DNA of 64,000 nucleotides. It comes from Henriciella sp. (GTDB taxonomy: Bacteria > Pseudomonadota > Alphaproteobacteria > Caulobacterales > Hyphomonadaceae). Within the stretch, counting starts at the first letter, position 1. Every line of letters begins with the position of its first letter. The notes under the pieces are model-generated. The model did not search any database. It saw nothing but the letters and a program-made list of their open reading frames with translations, and was not told where the DNA came from. The position numbers and the translations under genes were made by a program. The stretch lies in assembly GCF_029936995.1 (NCBI RefSeq), contig NZ_JAPYRE010000001.1, forward strand, positions 1-64,000. The letters run 5' to 3'. Below, one piece after another: positions 36,239 to 46,422 of this stretch.

Positions 36239-39085
36239 ATGAAATACGGAGCAAGACTCGCCCTGGGCGCGTCGATTATTGCACTGTCTGCCGCAGGTAC
36301 TGCACAGGCGCAGGACAATGATGAAACCCTGCGCCAGGAAACCGTTACGGTGACGGGTTCGGCGATTGCCGGAACGCCGGAAGATGCGGCACTGCCCGTC
36401 GACGTCCTGACAGCAGGGGACCTGAAGCTCGAGGGCGATCCCTCACTTACAGAAATGATCCGTAACCTTGGCGTCTCGACGGGTGTCGATGGCCAGACCA
36501 ACCAATTCGCTTCAAACGGGCTGGAAGGCACATCCAACATCAACCTGCGGGGTCTTGGCCCGGGCCGGACGCTTGTTCTGCTTAACGGCAAGCGCCAGAC
36601 CTTCGCGCCTTATGCAATTGGCGAGCAGGCACAGCTCTTCGTCGATACGAACACCCTGCCATCGGCTGCCATTGGCCGTATCGAGGTGCTGAAAGACGGT
36701 GCTGCGGCTGTTTATGGCTCTGATGCTATCGCCGGTGTTGTCAACTTCATTACGCGTGACGATCTCGAAGGGTTCGAGATTTCGGGCCAGTACGAGACGT
36801 TTGAAGGTTCAGACGGTGAGTACGATGTCTCGCTTGCCTATGGCATGCAGGGCAGTGACTGGAACTGGGTGACCAGCGCCGGTTATCAGTTCCGTAGCGA
36901 GGTGGGGCTTCTCGATACTGAGTTTGGCGTTCCGTCAATCACCGAAAATGAAGTTGGCGGCTTCTCCTCGCTGTCCAATCCTGGCCGTTATGTCGTCATC
37001 GGGCCGGCAGGCACGCCGATCGGGGCTGAAGTCGACAGCGGCTGTGTCGCAGCCGGCGGCATTATTCACCCCACAATCGGCGACTGCCGTTTCCAGTTCA
37101 CGCAATTCGATAACCTGGTTGAGGAAGAAGAGCGCTACCAGATCTTCTCTGAATACAACCGGACATTCGGCAATGGAATCGACCTGCATCTCGAAGGCCT
37201 TTACGCGCACACCGATGTGCCGGAGTGGAAGACATCTCCGTCCTATCCACCGCAATCCCTGACGAACCAGTTCGTCCCTGCCAGCCACCCGGGCTATCAG
37301 CAATACCTCGCAGACAATCCGGGCAGTTCTCTCGCGGGCGGAATCGGCGCGCTCTTTATTGGCCGGACGTATGGCTGGGGCGGCTTCCCGGGCACGGGCG
37401 GCGCGCAGGAAGGCTATCGTACTTATGACAGCTACCGTCTTGCCGGTGATGTAAAGGGCCAGTTCTCGAATGGCATTGACTGGCATGCTGCGCTGACCTG
37501 GCATCAAACAGAAGGCGAGCGTGTCACGAATGATACCTATATCAACGGCCTGACGATTGCCCTTCAGGGCTTCGGTGTCTGTGGCGATCCCAACACAGGC
37601 GCGGTACCGGCCGGAGCTGTTCCGGGACAGGGTGGATGTGAGTATTACAACCCATTCTCAAACGCCATTCAGGCAAGCGCCATTACCGGTGAACCCAACC
37701 CGAACTACACAGCAGGCCTTGAGAACTCTCCGGAACTTGCTGAGTGGATGACAGATGGTGTTGGTACGGTCGTCACGTCCGACATCATGGTCTTCGATGC
37801 CGGTATCAGCGGGCAAAGCAACGTGCAGGCCCAGGGCGGCGCTGTCAGCTATGCGCTTGGTGCTCAGGTGCGCCGCGAAGGTTATGAGGTCGACCCGAAC
37901 GAGGTTACCGACCTGGCCCAGAACCCGGGACCGGGTGGTACAGGACCGTTCTCCTTCCTTGCAGGGACGAATGCATTTGACGAGAACCAGACGATCTATG
38001 CTCTCTTCGGCGAGCTTCAGATTCCGCTGTATGATGATCTGAATGTCCAGGTTGCGACCCGGTATGAGGATTATGGCGGGGATGTCGGATCCACCTTTGA
38101 CCCCAAGGTTGCCGTCAAGTGGCAGGCGACCGACAGCTTTGCCCTTCGCGGTTCGGCACAGACCTCGTTCAAGGGGCCAACGCTGAACCAGCTCTCCGGG
38201 CAGGTCACGACGCTGCAGTTCGTGGCACCGACATTAGCCTTTAAAGCGGTTGACCAGTTCGGCAATCCGAACCTCAACCCGGAAGATGCGTTCAGCTTCA
38301 ACCTGGGTGCCTTGTTCGACAACAATAACGGCTTCACGGCGTCGATCGATTATTACAATTTCGACTTCAAGGACCCGATCATTGTTGAAGACCAGGCCTC
38401 GATCGTGAACGCGGCTGTGGCCGCGCTGGCGGCTGGGGATACCGATGCAGCTATCCTGTCCCGGATCACCTTCAACGACACGGCAGGTGACGGGTTTGAC
38501 AATAACTCAGGGAGTGAAATCGCCCGTATCCGAACCAATGTCGTGAACGGTCCTGACATCCAGACCTCGGGTGTCGATCTTCGGGCCGAACAGATCTGGG
38601 ATGTTGGCGCAGGTGAGTTCTCTCTCGGTGGCGAAGCGACCTATATCATCGAGTATGATGTGAGCGACTTCGAGATCGAAGGGACGAACATTCCGGGCGG
38701 TGACAGGGTGAGCCAGTTCAACCGCTCGAACTTCTCCCGCTCGCTGCCGCAGTGGAAAGCCAACTTCACGGCGAACTACGCCATCGGGAACCACAATATC
38801 CGTGGTGTTATGCGGCATGTCGATTCCTATGAAGACGAGCGTGGTGACATCACGCCGCTCAACAACAGGGACGACAGCGAGATCGACAGCCAGACGACTT
38901 TCGACCTCTTCTATAGCTGGTCGTCGGAGCCGATGGGGCTCGATCTTGGGCTGTCTGTGGTCAACGTGACCGACGAGCAGCCGCCCTTCGTGCAGTTTGA
39001 CACGAGCTACGACCCGTACACGCACAATCCGTTTGGCCGCACTTTCAAGGTCAGCGTTTCGAAAACATTTGGTGGCGGTCGCTAG
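36239..39085 (+). CDS. TonB-dependent outer-membrane receptor
   Basis: This 948-residue receptor has a signal peptide (cleaved after about residue 24, AQAQ), a plug domain (VTVTGSAIAGTPEDAALPVDVLTAGDL through RIEVLKDGAAAVYGSDAIAGVVNF), and a large beta-barrel ending in FGRTFKVSVSKTF. The barrel is rich in aromatic strands (GNHNIRGVMRHVDSYEDERG) and resembles the iron-complex or glycan receptors of Caulobacterales. The substrate cannot be told. The ATG at 36239 has GGAGG upstream. An intrinsic terminator follows. Confidence 0.92.
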   Translation: MKYGARLALGASIIALSAAGTAQAQDNDETLRQETVTVTGSAIAGTPEDAALPVDVLTAGDLKLEGDPSLTEMIRNLGVSTGVDGQTNQFASNGLEGTSNINLRGLGPGRTLVLLNGKRQTFAPYAIGEQAQLFVDTNTLPSAAIGRIEVLKDGAAAVYGSDAIAGVVNFITRDDLEGFEISGQYETFEGSDGEYDVSLAYGMQGSDWNWVTSAGYQFRSEVGLLDTEFGVPSITENEVGGFSSLSNPGRYVVIGPAGTPIGAEVDSGCVAAGGIIHPTIGDCRFQFTQFDNLVEEEERYQIFSEYNRTFGNGIDLHLEGLYAHTDVPEWKTSPSYPPQSLTNQFVPASHPGYQQYLADNPGSSLAGGIGALFIGRTYGWGGFPGTGGAQEGYRTYDSYRLAGDVKGQFSNGIDWHAALTWHQTEGERVTNDTYINGLTIALQGFGVCGDPNTGAVPAGAVPGQGGCEYYNPFSNAIQASAITGEPNPNYTAGLENSPELAEWMTDGVGTVVTSDIMVFDAGISGQSNVQAQGGAVSYALGAQVRREGYEVDPNEVTDLAQNPGPGGTGPFSFLAGTNAFDENQTIYALFGELQIPLYDDLNVQVATRYEDYGGDVGSTFDPKVAVKWQATDSFALRGSAQTSFKGPTLNQLSGQVTTLQFVAPTLAFKAVDQFGNPNLNPEDAFSFNLGALFDNNNGFTASIDYYNFDFKDPIIVEDQASIVNAAVAALAAGDTDAAILSRITFNDTAGDGFDNNSGSEIARIRTNVVNGPDIQTSGVDLRAEQIWDVGAGEFSLGGEATYIIEYDVSDFEIEGTNIPGGDRVSQFNRSNFSRSLPQWKANFTANYAIGNHNIRGVMRHVDSYEDERGDITPLNNRDDSEIDSQTTFDLFYSWSSEPMGLDLGLSVVNVTDEQPPFVQFDTSYDPYTHNPFGRTFKVSVSKTFGGGR

Positions 39086-39108
39086 ACCAGCATCAGATAG
39101 CAAACTGG

Positions 39109-39138
39109 AAAAGGCGGTGCTTCGGCGCCGCCTTTTTT
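39109..39138 (+). terminator. terminator after TonB receptor
   Basis: AAGGCGGTGC at 39111-39120 pairs with GCGCCGCCTT after the stable TTCG loop, followed by a run of T. This is an intrinsic terminator separating the receptor from galE. Confidence 0.9.
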
Positions 39139-39246
39139 CATTCTGTGTGGGCCTTGGCCCCGCGAGCGGCACTCTTTATGCCATGAGAGTGGGCTCCAGC
39201 CGGAGCCATGAGGGCGAAGCGGCAGATACTAGGGAGCGCAAGCGTC

Positions 39247-40245
39247 TTGACCAGAACAGTTCTCGTTACCGGCGGTGCCGGTTATGTCGGCAGCCATTGC
39301 TGCAAAGCCTTCAGGGATGCTGGATGGAAGGTTGTCGTTTTTGACAATTTCTCGCGCGGGTGGCGTGATTTCGTTCAGTTCGGGGAGAGTGTGGAGGGAG
39401 ACCTTCTCAGTCCGGCCGATCTCGATGCGGCATTCGACAGGTACAAGCCCGACGCCGTGGCTCACTTCGCCGCGTTTGCGTATGTCGGGGAGTCTGTAGA
39501 GAAACCGGGGCTCTACTATGAGAACAATACGCTCGGCACAATGCGCCTGCTCGATGCGATGGCAAAGGCAGGTTGCGGCAGGATCATCTTCTCCTCGACC
39601 TGCGCGACCTATGGTGTGCCGGAGAGCATGCCAATCACGGAAGACCTGCCACAGGCGCCGATCAATCCGTATGGCAGATCGAAACTGTTCGTGGAAAAGG
39701 TGCTCGAAGATTACGAGACCGCGCATGGCATCCGAGCGGTGAAGCTGCGTTATTTCAATGCCGCCGGGGCCTCTCCGGATGGCGAGATCGGTGAGCGTCA
39801 TGAGCCGGAGACCCACCTCATTCCGCTCTGCATCGAGGGGGTGCTGAACGATACGTTCAAGCTGACTGTTTTCGGCGATGATTTCGATACGCGCGACGGA
39901 ACCTGTATTCGCGACTATATCCATGTCATGGACCTGGCCGACGCACACCTGAGAGCGCTCGACTATCTCGATGAAGGTGGCGCCTCGGAAGCCTTCAACC
40001 TTGGTACGGGCACCGGCACCACCGTCATGGAAATCGTCAACGCCGTGGAGCGGGTGACCGGCAAGCCTGTGCCACGCTCTATCGGCCCGCGCCGGCCGGG
40101 TGACCCCCCGGCACTGGTTGCCTCAGCAGAGAAGGCTGAGAGCATTCTTGGCTGGAAACCGGTCCAGTCAGATGTCGATAGCCTCATCCGGACGGCTTAC
40201 GATTGGCATCGGAAGGAAATCGCCCGCAAGGTGGCGTCGGAGTAG
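39247..40245 (+). CDS. galE: UDP-glucose 4-epimerase
   Basis: This 332-residue short-chain dehydrogenase-type epimerase interconverts UDP-glucose and UDP-galactose. It has the NAD-binding motif VTGGAGYVGSH (about 6-16), FSSTCATYG, and the catalytic Tyr-x3-Lys in NPYGRSKLFVE (about 140-150), with the family C-terminal NLGTGTGTTVMEIVNAVERVTGKPV region. The start is uncertain: TTG 39247 gives the usual family N-terminus, while ATG 39208 adds 13 residues. It heads the surface-polysaccharide region and is convergent with cysQ. Confidence 0.88.
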   Translation: MTRTVLVTGGAGYVGSHCCKAFRDAGWKVVVFDNFSRGWRDFVQFGESVEGDLLSPADLDAAFDRYKPDAVAHFAAFAYVGESVEKPGLYYENNTLGTMRLLDAMAKAGCGRIIFSSTCATYGVPESMPITEDLPQAPINPYGRSKLFVEKVLEDYETAHGIRAVKLRYFNAAGASPDGEIGERHEPETHLIPLCIEGVLNDTFKLTVFGDDFDTRDGTCIRDYIHVMDLADAHLRALDYLDEGGASEAFNLGTGTGTTVMEIVNAVERVTGKPVPRSIGPRRPGDPPALVASAEKAESILGWKPVQSDVDSLIRTAYDWHRKEIARKVASE

Positions 40246-40251
40246 GCCGGC

Positions 40252-41046
40252 TCAGGCGGGTGTTACGTCGCCATAGACAATAAAGTGAGGGTTGTCGTAA
40301 CCGCGCTCGCGCTTGCCATAACGTAACGGCGTGCCGTCCTCGACCAGCACACTTGCGCCAGCAGCTTCGGCGACAGCGTGCCCGGCTGCAGTATCCCATT
40401 CCATGGTGCGGCCCATGCGCGGATAAAGATCGGCCTCGCCCGCGCCGAGCAGGCAAAATTTCAGCGATGAGCCCGCAGAGATGATCTCGCCAACGTCGAA
40501 CTTCGCGAGAAAGTCATCGGTCTCGGCGGAGCGATGTGATTTCGAGGCGATGGCGGTTAACCCCGCCTCCGGAACCTGCCTTATATGAAGGGGCAGGCGG
40601 GCATCGGTTGCCGGGACCGGCTCGCCGGGTTTGACTTCGGCCTGCCAGGCGCTGGTGGGGGTTTCAGCGACGAATAGCCGGTTCAGGGCGGGGGCGTAGA
40701 CGACGCCCATAACTGGCTTACCATGTTCTATGATGGCGATGTTGACGGTGAACTGGCCATTGCGGTTGACGAATTCACGTGTGCCGTCGAGTGGATCGAC
40801 GAGCGCAAAGCGGGATCCGTGCTCGGGCAGCTTGCCAGCGGCCACGGATTCCTCGGCGATGACAGGCAGGTCCGGCTCTGCCGCAGAGAGCCCTTGAAGG
40901 ATCAGCAATTCTGCCTTGGCGTCGGCCTCGGTGACAGGGGAGGAATCGCCCTTGCGCACGACATCGAAATCCGTCGAATAGATGTCCATGACGAGTTTTC
41001 CGGCATCCAGCGCGATGCGGGTGAACTGGTCAGCGGTGACGCTCAT
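40252..41046 (-). CDS. cysQ: 3'(2'),5'-bisphosphate nucleotidase CysQ
   Basis: This 264-residue Mg-dependent phosphatase of the inositol monophosphatase fold hydrolyses PAP, the by-product of sulfotransferase or PAPS reduction. It shows EESVAAGKLPEHG, the metal-binding DPLDGTREFVNRNGQFTVNIAI (about 85-105), and EWDTAAGHAVAEAAGASV. It keeps PAP from accumulating where PAPS is made. The neighbouring cysD and cysNC genes on the other strand make PAPS, so the two groups work on the same cofactor. Confidence 0.9.
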   Translation of the reverse strand: MSVTADQFTRIALDAGKLVMDIYSTDFDVVRKGDSSPVTEADAKAELLILQGLSAAEPDLPVIAEESVAAGKLPEHGSRFALVDPLDGTREFVNRNGQFTVNIAIIEHGKPVMGVVYAPALNRLFVAETPTSAWQAEVKPGEPVPATDARLPLHIRQVPEAGLTAIASKSHRSAETDDFLAKFDVGEIISAGSSLKFCLLGAGEADLYPRMGRTMEWDTAAGHAVAEAAGASVLVEDGTPLRYGKRERGYDNPHFIVYGDVTPA

Positions 41047-41082
41047 CCTGTCTCCTTTCAGCTTAGACTGTGATCGGGGAGC

Positions 41083-42045
41083 TTATGCCCACGTTTCCGT
41101 CGCTGCGCAAATGCGTTGCGCGATGTTTATGGCGTCAAAAGCATGATGGCTGGTGCCATGACGCAATGGGCTGCGCCCGGAAATCGCATCAATAAACTCC
41201 GTTATTTCATCGTTGGCGGCGGTAACTGTCCGGAGTTCCTTAATGGTTTCGTCCGGATTGGCCTGCGGCGATCCATCGCCCTGGCGCTGAAGCCGGGCAT
41301 GAATGAGCATTTCAGGGCCATAGCCGTCCGGCGCCGGCAGGTGTCCGTCAAGCCAGACATAACCTTCCTCGAAACCCAGCTCCAGACGGAAGGTCTGGCG
41401 CCAGGATGTTGCCGATGCATGCAGCTGCGCAAGTGTGCCGCTGCCTGTGCCCAAGATGGCGAACAGGTTCGCTTCCGCGCCCTCATCACCCGAGCACATG
41501 GCCTTCACGGTTTCGAAGGGACCACAGAAGTGATGAAGCAGGTCGAGCATGTGAATGCCATGACCGCACAGGATGCCGTTCGCCTCAGCACCGGGACCGG
41601 GAAAGCCGGCATGTCCATAGACGGCCCGTGCTGTCAGCAGCCGCCCGAAACTTGCCTGCGAGATCAGCCCCGAGGCCTCACGAACGCTCTGATGGTAGCG
41701 AAGGCCGCAGCCGAATTTGAGCACCGCCCTGCTTTTCCGTTCAGCCTCACGCAGGTTTATGATGTCCTCGACCTTGCGGATGCTTGTCAACTCACTAAGC
41801 ACATGAACCCCGGAGCGAAGGGCGATGAGAGCCACGCGTGCCGAAATTGGCTCGGGCAGGGCGAGAATGATGGCGTCGATATCGTTGGAAGAAAGCGCTT
41901 CGGCCCAGTCCTCATCCGTAAAGCCTGCTGACGCGTCCGTCGTCCAGGTGCGTACAACTTGAGCATCGGCCCGCCGCTCAATCGCACGGCAGCGCCGCGA
42001 GGCAATCGGGCTTTTTCCGATAATGGCAAGACGAAGAGCTGTCAT
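41083..42045 (-). CDS. Gfo/Idh/MocA family oxidoreductase
   Basis: This 320-residue NAD(P)-dependent sugar oxidoreductase-like protein has the N-terminal Rossmann segment (LRLAIIGKSPIASRRCRAIE, a degenerate GxGxxG) and the alpha/beta C-terminal domain with KFGCGLRYHQSVREA and GHGIHMLDLLHHFCG. It could oxidise or epimerise a UDP-sugar for the adjacent glycan pathway, but the substrate is unknown. ATG 42045 has AGGA upstream. It precedes cysQ on the minus strand by 36 bp. Confidence 0.84.
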   Translation of the reverse strand: MTALRLAIIGKSPIASRRCRAIERRADAQVVRTWTTDASAGFTDEDWAEALSSNDIDAIILALPEPISARVALIALRSGVHVLSELTSIRKVEDIINLREAERKSRAVLKFGCGLRYHQSVREASGLISQASFGRLLTARAVYGHAGFPGPGAEANGILCGHGIHMLDLLHHFCGPFETVKAMCSGDEGAEANLFAILGTGSGTLAQLHASATSWRQTFRLELGFEEGYVWLDGHLPAPDGYGPEMLIHARLQRQGDGSPQANPDETIKELRTVTAANDEITEFIDAISGRSPLRHGTSHHAFDAINIAQRICAATETWA

Positions 42046-42262
42046 GGTGTCCTGATCTGCGCAACAGTGAGACCTATCGCCTAGACCCTCCATTCGAATG
42101 CGACAACTGTCAGCCTGTGTCACTGCAGCGCTTCCTGACGTCAAAAAGCAGATACAGTTCAGGATTTAGAAAATGGCTGCGTGTCGTTTGACTGTCTCTC
42201 TATTGTTACCCACAAGTTCGCTTGCTACCTGACGGCCAGATTTTTAACGGTAAAGAACAATC

Positions 42263-43165
42263 ATGACGATACTGACCCATCTCGACCGGCTGGAGGCAGA
42301 GAGTATTCACATCCTGCGGGAGGTGGCGGCCTCGATGCAAAATCCGGTTATGATGTACTCGATCGGCAAAGACAGCTCGGTTATGCTGCATCTGGCCCGT
42401 AAGGCTTTTTACCCTGCGCCGATCCCTTTCCCGCTGCTGCACGTAGATACGACCTGGAAGTTCCGCGAGATGATCGCCTTCCGTGATGTGCTCAAGGATG
42501 ATCCGGCCACCGACCTGCTTGTCCATATAAACCAGGAAGGTGTGGAGCAGGGGGTTGGCCCGTTCACGCACGGGTCTGCTGTCCATACCGACATCATGAA
42601 GACACAAGGCCTCAAACAGGCACTCGACAAGCACAAGTTTGATGCCGCAATTGGCGGTGCGCGCCGCGATGAGGAAAAGTCGCGGGCAAAGGAGCGTATA
42701 TTCTCGTTCCGCTCCGCACAGCACCGCTGGGACCCGAAGAACCAGCGTCCGGAACTCTGGTCGCTCTACAATACGCGTATCAAACCGGGTGAGAGTGTGC
42801 GCGTCTTCCCGCTCTCGAACTGGACCGAGCTCGATATCTGGCAATACATCTACCAGGAAGAGATCGAGATCGTGCCACTCTATTTTGCGAAGGAGCGCCC
42901 CGTCGTGGAGCGTGATGGCATTCTCGTCATGGTCGATGATGACCGCCTTCCGCTCGAGCCGGGCGAGGAGCCGATGATGAAAAAGGTGCGGTTCCGCACG
43001 CTCGGCTGCTACCCGCTGACAGGCGCGGTTGAATCCGAAGCCTCTACCATTACCGAGATCATCGAGGAAATGCTGCGCACCACGACCTCGGAGCGCGAGG
43101 GGCGCGCCATCGACAAGGATGCACCCGCCTCAATGGAGCTCAAGAAGCAGGAGGGCTATTTCTGA
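42263..43165 (+). CDS. cysD: sulfate adenylyltransferase subunit 2 CysD
   Basis: This 300-residue ATP-sulfurylase catalytic subunit forms adenosine 5'-phosphosulfate (APS) from sulfate and ATP. The N-type ATP pyrophosphatase loop is [15 protein letters not shown] (about 31-45); [18 protein letters not shown] and [17 protein letters not shown] are characteristic. The stop overlaps the cysNC start by one base, giving coupled translation. The product feeds PAPS synthesis for sulfur assimilation or sulfation. Confidence 0.95.
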   Translation: MTILTHLDRLEAESIHILREVAASMQNPVMMYSIGKDSSVMLHLARKAFYPAPIPFPLLHVDTTWKFREMIAFRDVLKDDPATDLLVHINQEGVEQGVGPFTHGSAVHTDIMKTQGLKQALDKHKFDAAIGGARRDEEKSRAKERIFSFRSAQHRWDPKNQRPELWSLYNTRIKPGESVRVFPLSNWTELDIWQYIYQEEIEIVPLYFAKERPVVERDGILVMVDDDRLPLEPGEEPMMKKVRFRTLGCYPLTGAVESEASTITEIIEEMLRTTTSEREGRAIDKDAPASMELKKQEGYF

Positions 43166-45069
43166 TGGCTGCCTATGCTGTTCCCCAGTTCAACAATATC
43201 AAGAGCTATCTCGAGAGCCAGCTGGAAAAATCACTTCTACGCTTCATTACCTGTGGCTCCGTTGATGACGGCAAGTCTACCCTGATTGGCCGGCTTCTCT
43301 ACGAGTCGAAGATGATCTTCGACGACCAGCTTGCTTCATTGAAGAATGAGTCCAAGAAATTCGGCACCCAGGGCGAGGAGATAGATTTCGCACTACTCGT
43401 CGATGGCCTCGCCGCGGAGCGCGAGCAGGGCATCACGATCGATGTCGCGTATCGTTTCTTCTCAACCGACCGGCGCAAGTTCATCGTCGCGGATACGCCG
43501 GGCCACGAACAGTACACACGTAACATGGCGACGGGTGCCTCGACGGCGGACCTCGCCATCGTGATGATTGATGCGCGCAAGGGTGTGCTGACCCAGACAC
43601 GCCGCCACAGCTTCATTGTCTCGCTGCTGGGCATCAAGCATGTCGTGCTCTGCATCAACAAGATGGATCTCGTCGACTATGACCAGTCCGTCTACGAGGA
43701 AATCCTCAGCGAGTATCGTGAGTTTGCGTCTGATTTCGGCTTTGAGAGTATTCAGGCGATTCCGGTATCGGCGCTTGCGGGCGACAATGTCGTCACCAAC
43801 AGCGCGCGCACGCCCTGGTATGACGGTCCTCCACTCATGGAGTATCTCGATACGGTCGAGATCCGCTCGGATGCAGCGGAAAAGCCGTTCCGCATGCCGG
43901 TCCAGTGGGTGAACCGCCCGAATCTCGATTTCCGCGGTTTTGCCGGCCAGATCATTTCCGGCTCGATCAAACCGGGTGAGAAAATCCGGGCGCTGCCGTC
44001 AGGCAAATCGAGCACGGTTGCGCGTGTCGTCACCATGGGCGGTGATCTTGAGGAGGCCGTTGAAGGCCAGTCGGTCACGCTGACGCTGGATGACGAGATC
44101 GATATTTCGCGCGGCGACGTGCTGTGCGCAGACCAGTCCCCGGCAGAAGTCTCTGACCAGTTCCAGGCCACCATGCTCTGGATGTCTGATAGCGCCATGC
44201 TGCCGGGCCGTTCCTACATTATGAAAATGGGTGCCCGAGAAGCCCAGATGCAGGTAACCGAGCAGCGTTACCGCGTCGACGTGAACACCCGCGCGCATGA
44301 AGCGGCGAAGACGCTTGACCTGAATGAGATCGGTGTCGTCAACATCGCACTTGATCGCGAGGTTGCTTTCGACGCATACAGGCAGAACCGGCGCATGGGT
44401 GGCTTCATCGTCATTGACCGGATGACGAGTGAAACGGTCGGCCTGGGCCTGATCAATTTCGCGCTGCGCCGTGCTTCCAACATTCACCGTCAGGCGCTGG
44501 ATGTGACGAAGGATCTGCGTGCCTCGATGAAGGGGCAAAAGCCGGTCATTCTCTGGTTCACCGGCCTTTCGGGCGCGGGCAAGTCGACGGTGGCGAACAT
44601 CGTCGAGAAGCGCCTCGCCGCAATGGGCAGGCACACCTATACGCTCGACGGCGATAATGTCCGTCACGGCCTCAACCATGATCTCGGGTTCACCGATGCT
44701 GATAGGGTGGAGAATATCCGCCGTGTTGGCGAGGTCGCCAAGCTAATGATGGATGCCGGGCTGATCGTGCTTGTTTCTTTCATTTCGCCCTTCCGGGCCG
44801 AACGCCGGATCGTGCGCCAGATGGTTGATGAGGGCGAGTTCATCGAGGTTTATGTCGATGTTTCGCTCGAAGAGGCGGAGCGCCGTGATGTCAAGGGCCT
44901 GTACAAGAAGGCACGAGCTGGCGAGATCAAGAACTTTACTGGGATCGACAGTCCTTACGAGGCGCCGTTGGCGCCTGAAGTTCACCTGAATGTGGGAGCG
45001 ATGGCGCCGCATGAAGCTTCAGACTTGATTATCGAACGGCTCTTCGCAGCAGGTATTCTCGATGTGTAA
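43165..45069 (+). CDS. cysNC: bifunctional CysN/CysC (ATP sulfurylase GTPase and APS kinase)
   Basis: This 634-residue fusion has an N-terminal EF-Tu-like GTPase ([14 protein letters not shown], about 29-42; [20 protein letters not shown]) that drives CysD, and a C-terminal APS kinase ([18 protein letters not shown], about 472-489; FISPFRAER) that makes PAPS. With CysD it supplies PAPS in two steps from sulfate. A 321-bp leader region separates it from the polysaccharide genes. No cysH is visible, which leaves either assimilation elsewhere or sulfation of glycans as the use. Confidence 0.94.
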   Translation: MAAYAVPQFNNIKSYLESQLEKSLLRFITCGSVDDGKSTLIGRLLYESKMIFDDQLASLKNESKKFGTQGEEIDFALLVDGLAAEREQGITIDVAYRFFSTDRRKFIVADTPGHEQYTRNMATGASTADLAIVMIDARKGVLTQTRRHSFIVSLLGIKHVVLCINKMDLVDYDQSVYEEILSEYREFASDFGFESIQAIPVSALAGDNVVTNSARTPWYDGPPLMEYLDTVEIRSDAAEKPFRMPVQWVNRPNLDFRGFAGQIISGSIKPGEKIRALPSGKSSTVARVVTMGGDLEEAVEGQSVTLTLDDEIDISRGDVLCADQSPAEVSDQFQATMLWMSDSAMLPGRSYIMKMGAREAQMQVTEQRYRVDVNTRAHEAAKTLDLNEIGVVNIALDREVAFDAYRQNRRMGGFIVIDRMTSETVGLGLINFALRRASNIHRQALDVTKDLRASMKGQKPVILWFTGLSGAGKSTVANIVEKRLAAMGRHTYTLDGDNVRHGLNHDLGFTDADRVENIRRVGEVAKLMMDAGLIVLVSFISPFRAERRIVRQMVDEGEFIEVYVDVSLEEAERRDVKGLYKKARAGEIKNFTGIDSPYEAPLAPEVHLNVGAMAPHEASDLIIERLFAAGILDV

Positions 45070-45390
45070 GTCAGGCTATATTGCGAAATCGGGTCTACTG
45101 CCGGCTAATCAAAAGGGGCGGGAAATGTCTAAACCGGACAAGGTTTGCCTTTTTACCTCTATATGAAAGGGCCCATTGCTGCCTCACGAGTAACGAAGCT
45201 CGGGTGAGCTGGGTGCTGATAAGAGATGGGGTGTGACCTGTCGGCATTGTCACTTTTGACAATGCCGCAGAACAGGTTATTGGCTACCGTCTGACGTTAG
45301 CACGCGCCAGTGGTAGCAAGCCAAAAATTTTTCCTTGGCGCTGACAGTCACACCGGCGCGCTAAAGCGGATCAACACAAGGAGTAGAGCG
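45070..45390. other. 321-bp structured leader region
   Basis: No gene is visible between cysNC and the pyruvyl transferase. It contains a perfect 11-base hairpin (CGGCATTGTCA, CTTT loop, TGACAATGCCG; 45242-45267) inside an outer ACCTGT/ACAGGT pairing (45236-45278), and a smaller AGCCAA/TTGGCG stem near 45340. It lies upstream of the first glycan gene and could be an mRNA leader or attenuator. Confidence 0.55.
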
Positions 45391-46374
45391 TTGAAGCGTA
45401 TTGGTCTGGTGGGTTATTTTAAGTGGGGAAACTATGGCGACGAGTTGTTCTGTGACGTCTTGAGGGGCTTGTTCGAGGGCGATGAGGGTATTGAAGCTGA
45501 AGTTCTTCATGACTCATTCGAGGCTCCTTATTTCAGTATGCCCGTCGAGGAGCGTGTCGACGAGTTCGATGCCATAATTATCGGGGGTGGAGACCTGATT
45601 ATTCCTTGGACGCTCAGCCCGCTCTACTGGAAGGCTGAGTATCTCAGAAAACCTGTCTTTGTCGTCGGTGTCGAGGTTCCCAAATGGGGGGGCTACAATG
45701 AGGATGTCTGCGAGAAGATGTCCACGTTCATGCAGCATGAAAACGTTAAGTTCATCCATGCGCGCAGTGCGGCGAGTGCTGACTGGATTACGCGCCATTT
45801 GAAGCCGAACGTAGATGTTTATCCGGGGGTCGATATCGTCTGCGCGATCGATTTTCCTTACGTTGCCCCGCAGAGCAAGGTTCTCGGTCTGGTCACTCGG
45901 GCTAATCAGAACATCGACCCGGCCAATGTTAATGCCTTGCTTTCAAAGGCGGTGGAAGCGGGCTGGATGATCAAGCATATACCGCTCGCAATCGGTCACA
46001 CCGCAGCCGCTGATATAGCTGAAGTCGAAGACCATACATTTGTGCCCCGTTCAGTAACGAAGGCTGAGTCAATCAAACAGCTTACAAGTGAAATCCAAAA
46101 ATGCCAGATGCTTGTTAGCATGAAGTTTCATGGCTGCGTTGTTGCACATATGTCGGGCATCCCGACAATCACGCTCAGCAAGGCCGATAAGTTTATGCAT
46201 TTCTATAACCTCGTGGGGCGTGAGAGGTTTTTGTCGCATGCCGGTGATGCTGGCTTGCGCGAACTATTTTATTCTGCCATGGAAGGTGTCGATCCGTTGA
46301 AAATCGATCAACTGCGTCGAGCTTCAAAAGACGAACTTCAGACACTTCGCAAAGCAGTACTAAGCGTTATCTAG
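45391..46374 (+). CDS. polysaccharide pyruvyl transferase family protein
   Basis: This 327-residue cytoplasmic enzyme of the pyruvyl-transferase family attaches pyruvate ketals to sugar residues of exopolysaccharides. The N-terminus KRIGLVGYFKWGNYGDELF and the GGGDLIIPWTLSP block are typical, as is the C-terminal KFHGCVVAHMSGIPTITL. TTG 45391 is chosen because AAGGAG lies seven bases upstream. It leads the glycan operon on the plus strand. Confidence 0.83.
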   Translation: MKRIGLVGYFKWGNYGDELFCDVLRGLFEGDEGIEAEVLHDSFEAPYFSMPVEERVDEFDAIIIGGGDLIIPWTLSPLYWKAEYLRKPVFVVGVEVPKWGGYNEDVCEKMSTFMQHENVKFIHARSAASADWITRHLKPNVDVYPGVDIVCAIDFPYVAPQSKVLGLVTRANQNIDPANVNALLSKAVEAGWMIKHIPLAIGHTAAADIAEVEDHTFVPRSVTKAESIKQLTSEIQKCQMLVSMKFHGCVVAHMSGIPTITLSKADKFMHFYNLVGRERFLSHAGDAGLRELFYSAMEGVDPLKIDQLRRASKDELQTLRKAVLSVI

Positions 46375-46422
46375 CTTCATCAAGGCCTGACAGCTGTGTC
46401 TCCAGAAACCGGGGAGTATTTT

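Noticed and set aside
41116-41931. Plus-strand open frame opposite the Gfo/Idh/MocA gene
   Set aside because: It has no known fold and mirrors the codons of the oxidoreductase.
45310-45390. JUMPStart/ops element before the glycan operon
   Set aside because: A GGTAGC hexamer and an AAGCCA block resemble parts of the element, but the ops core GGCGGTAGC is absent.
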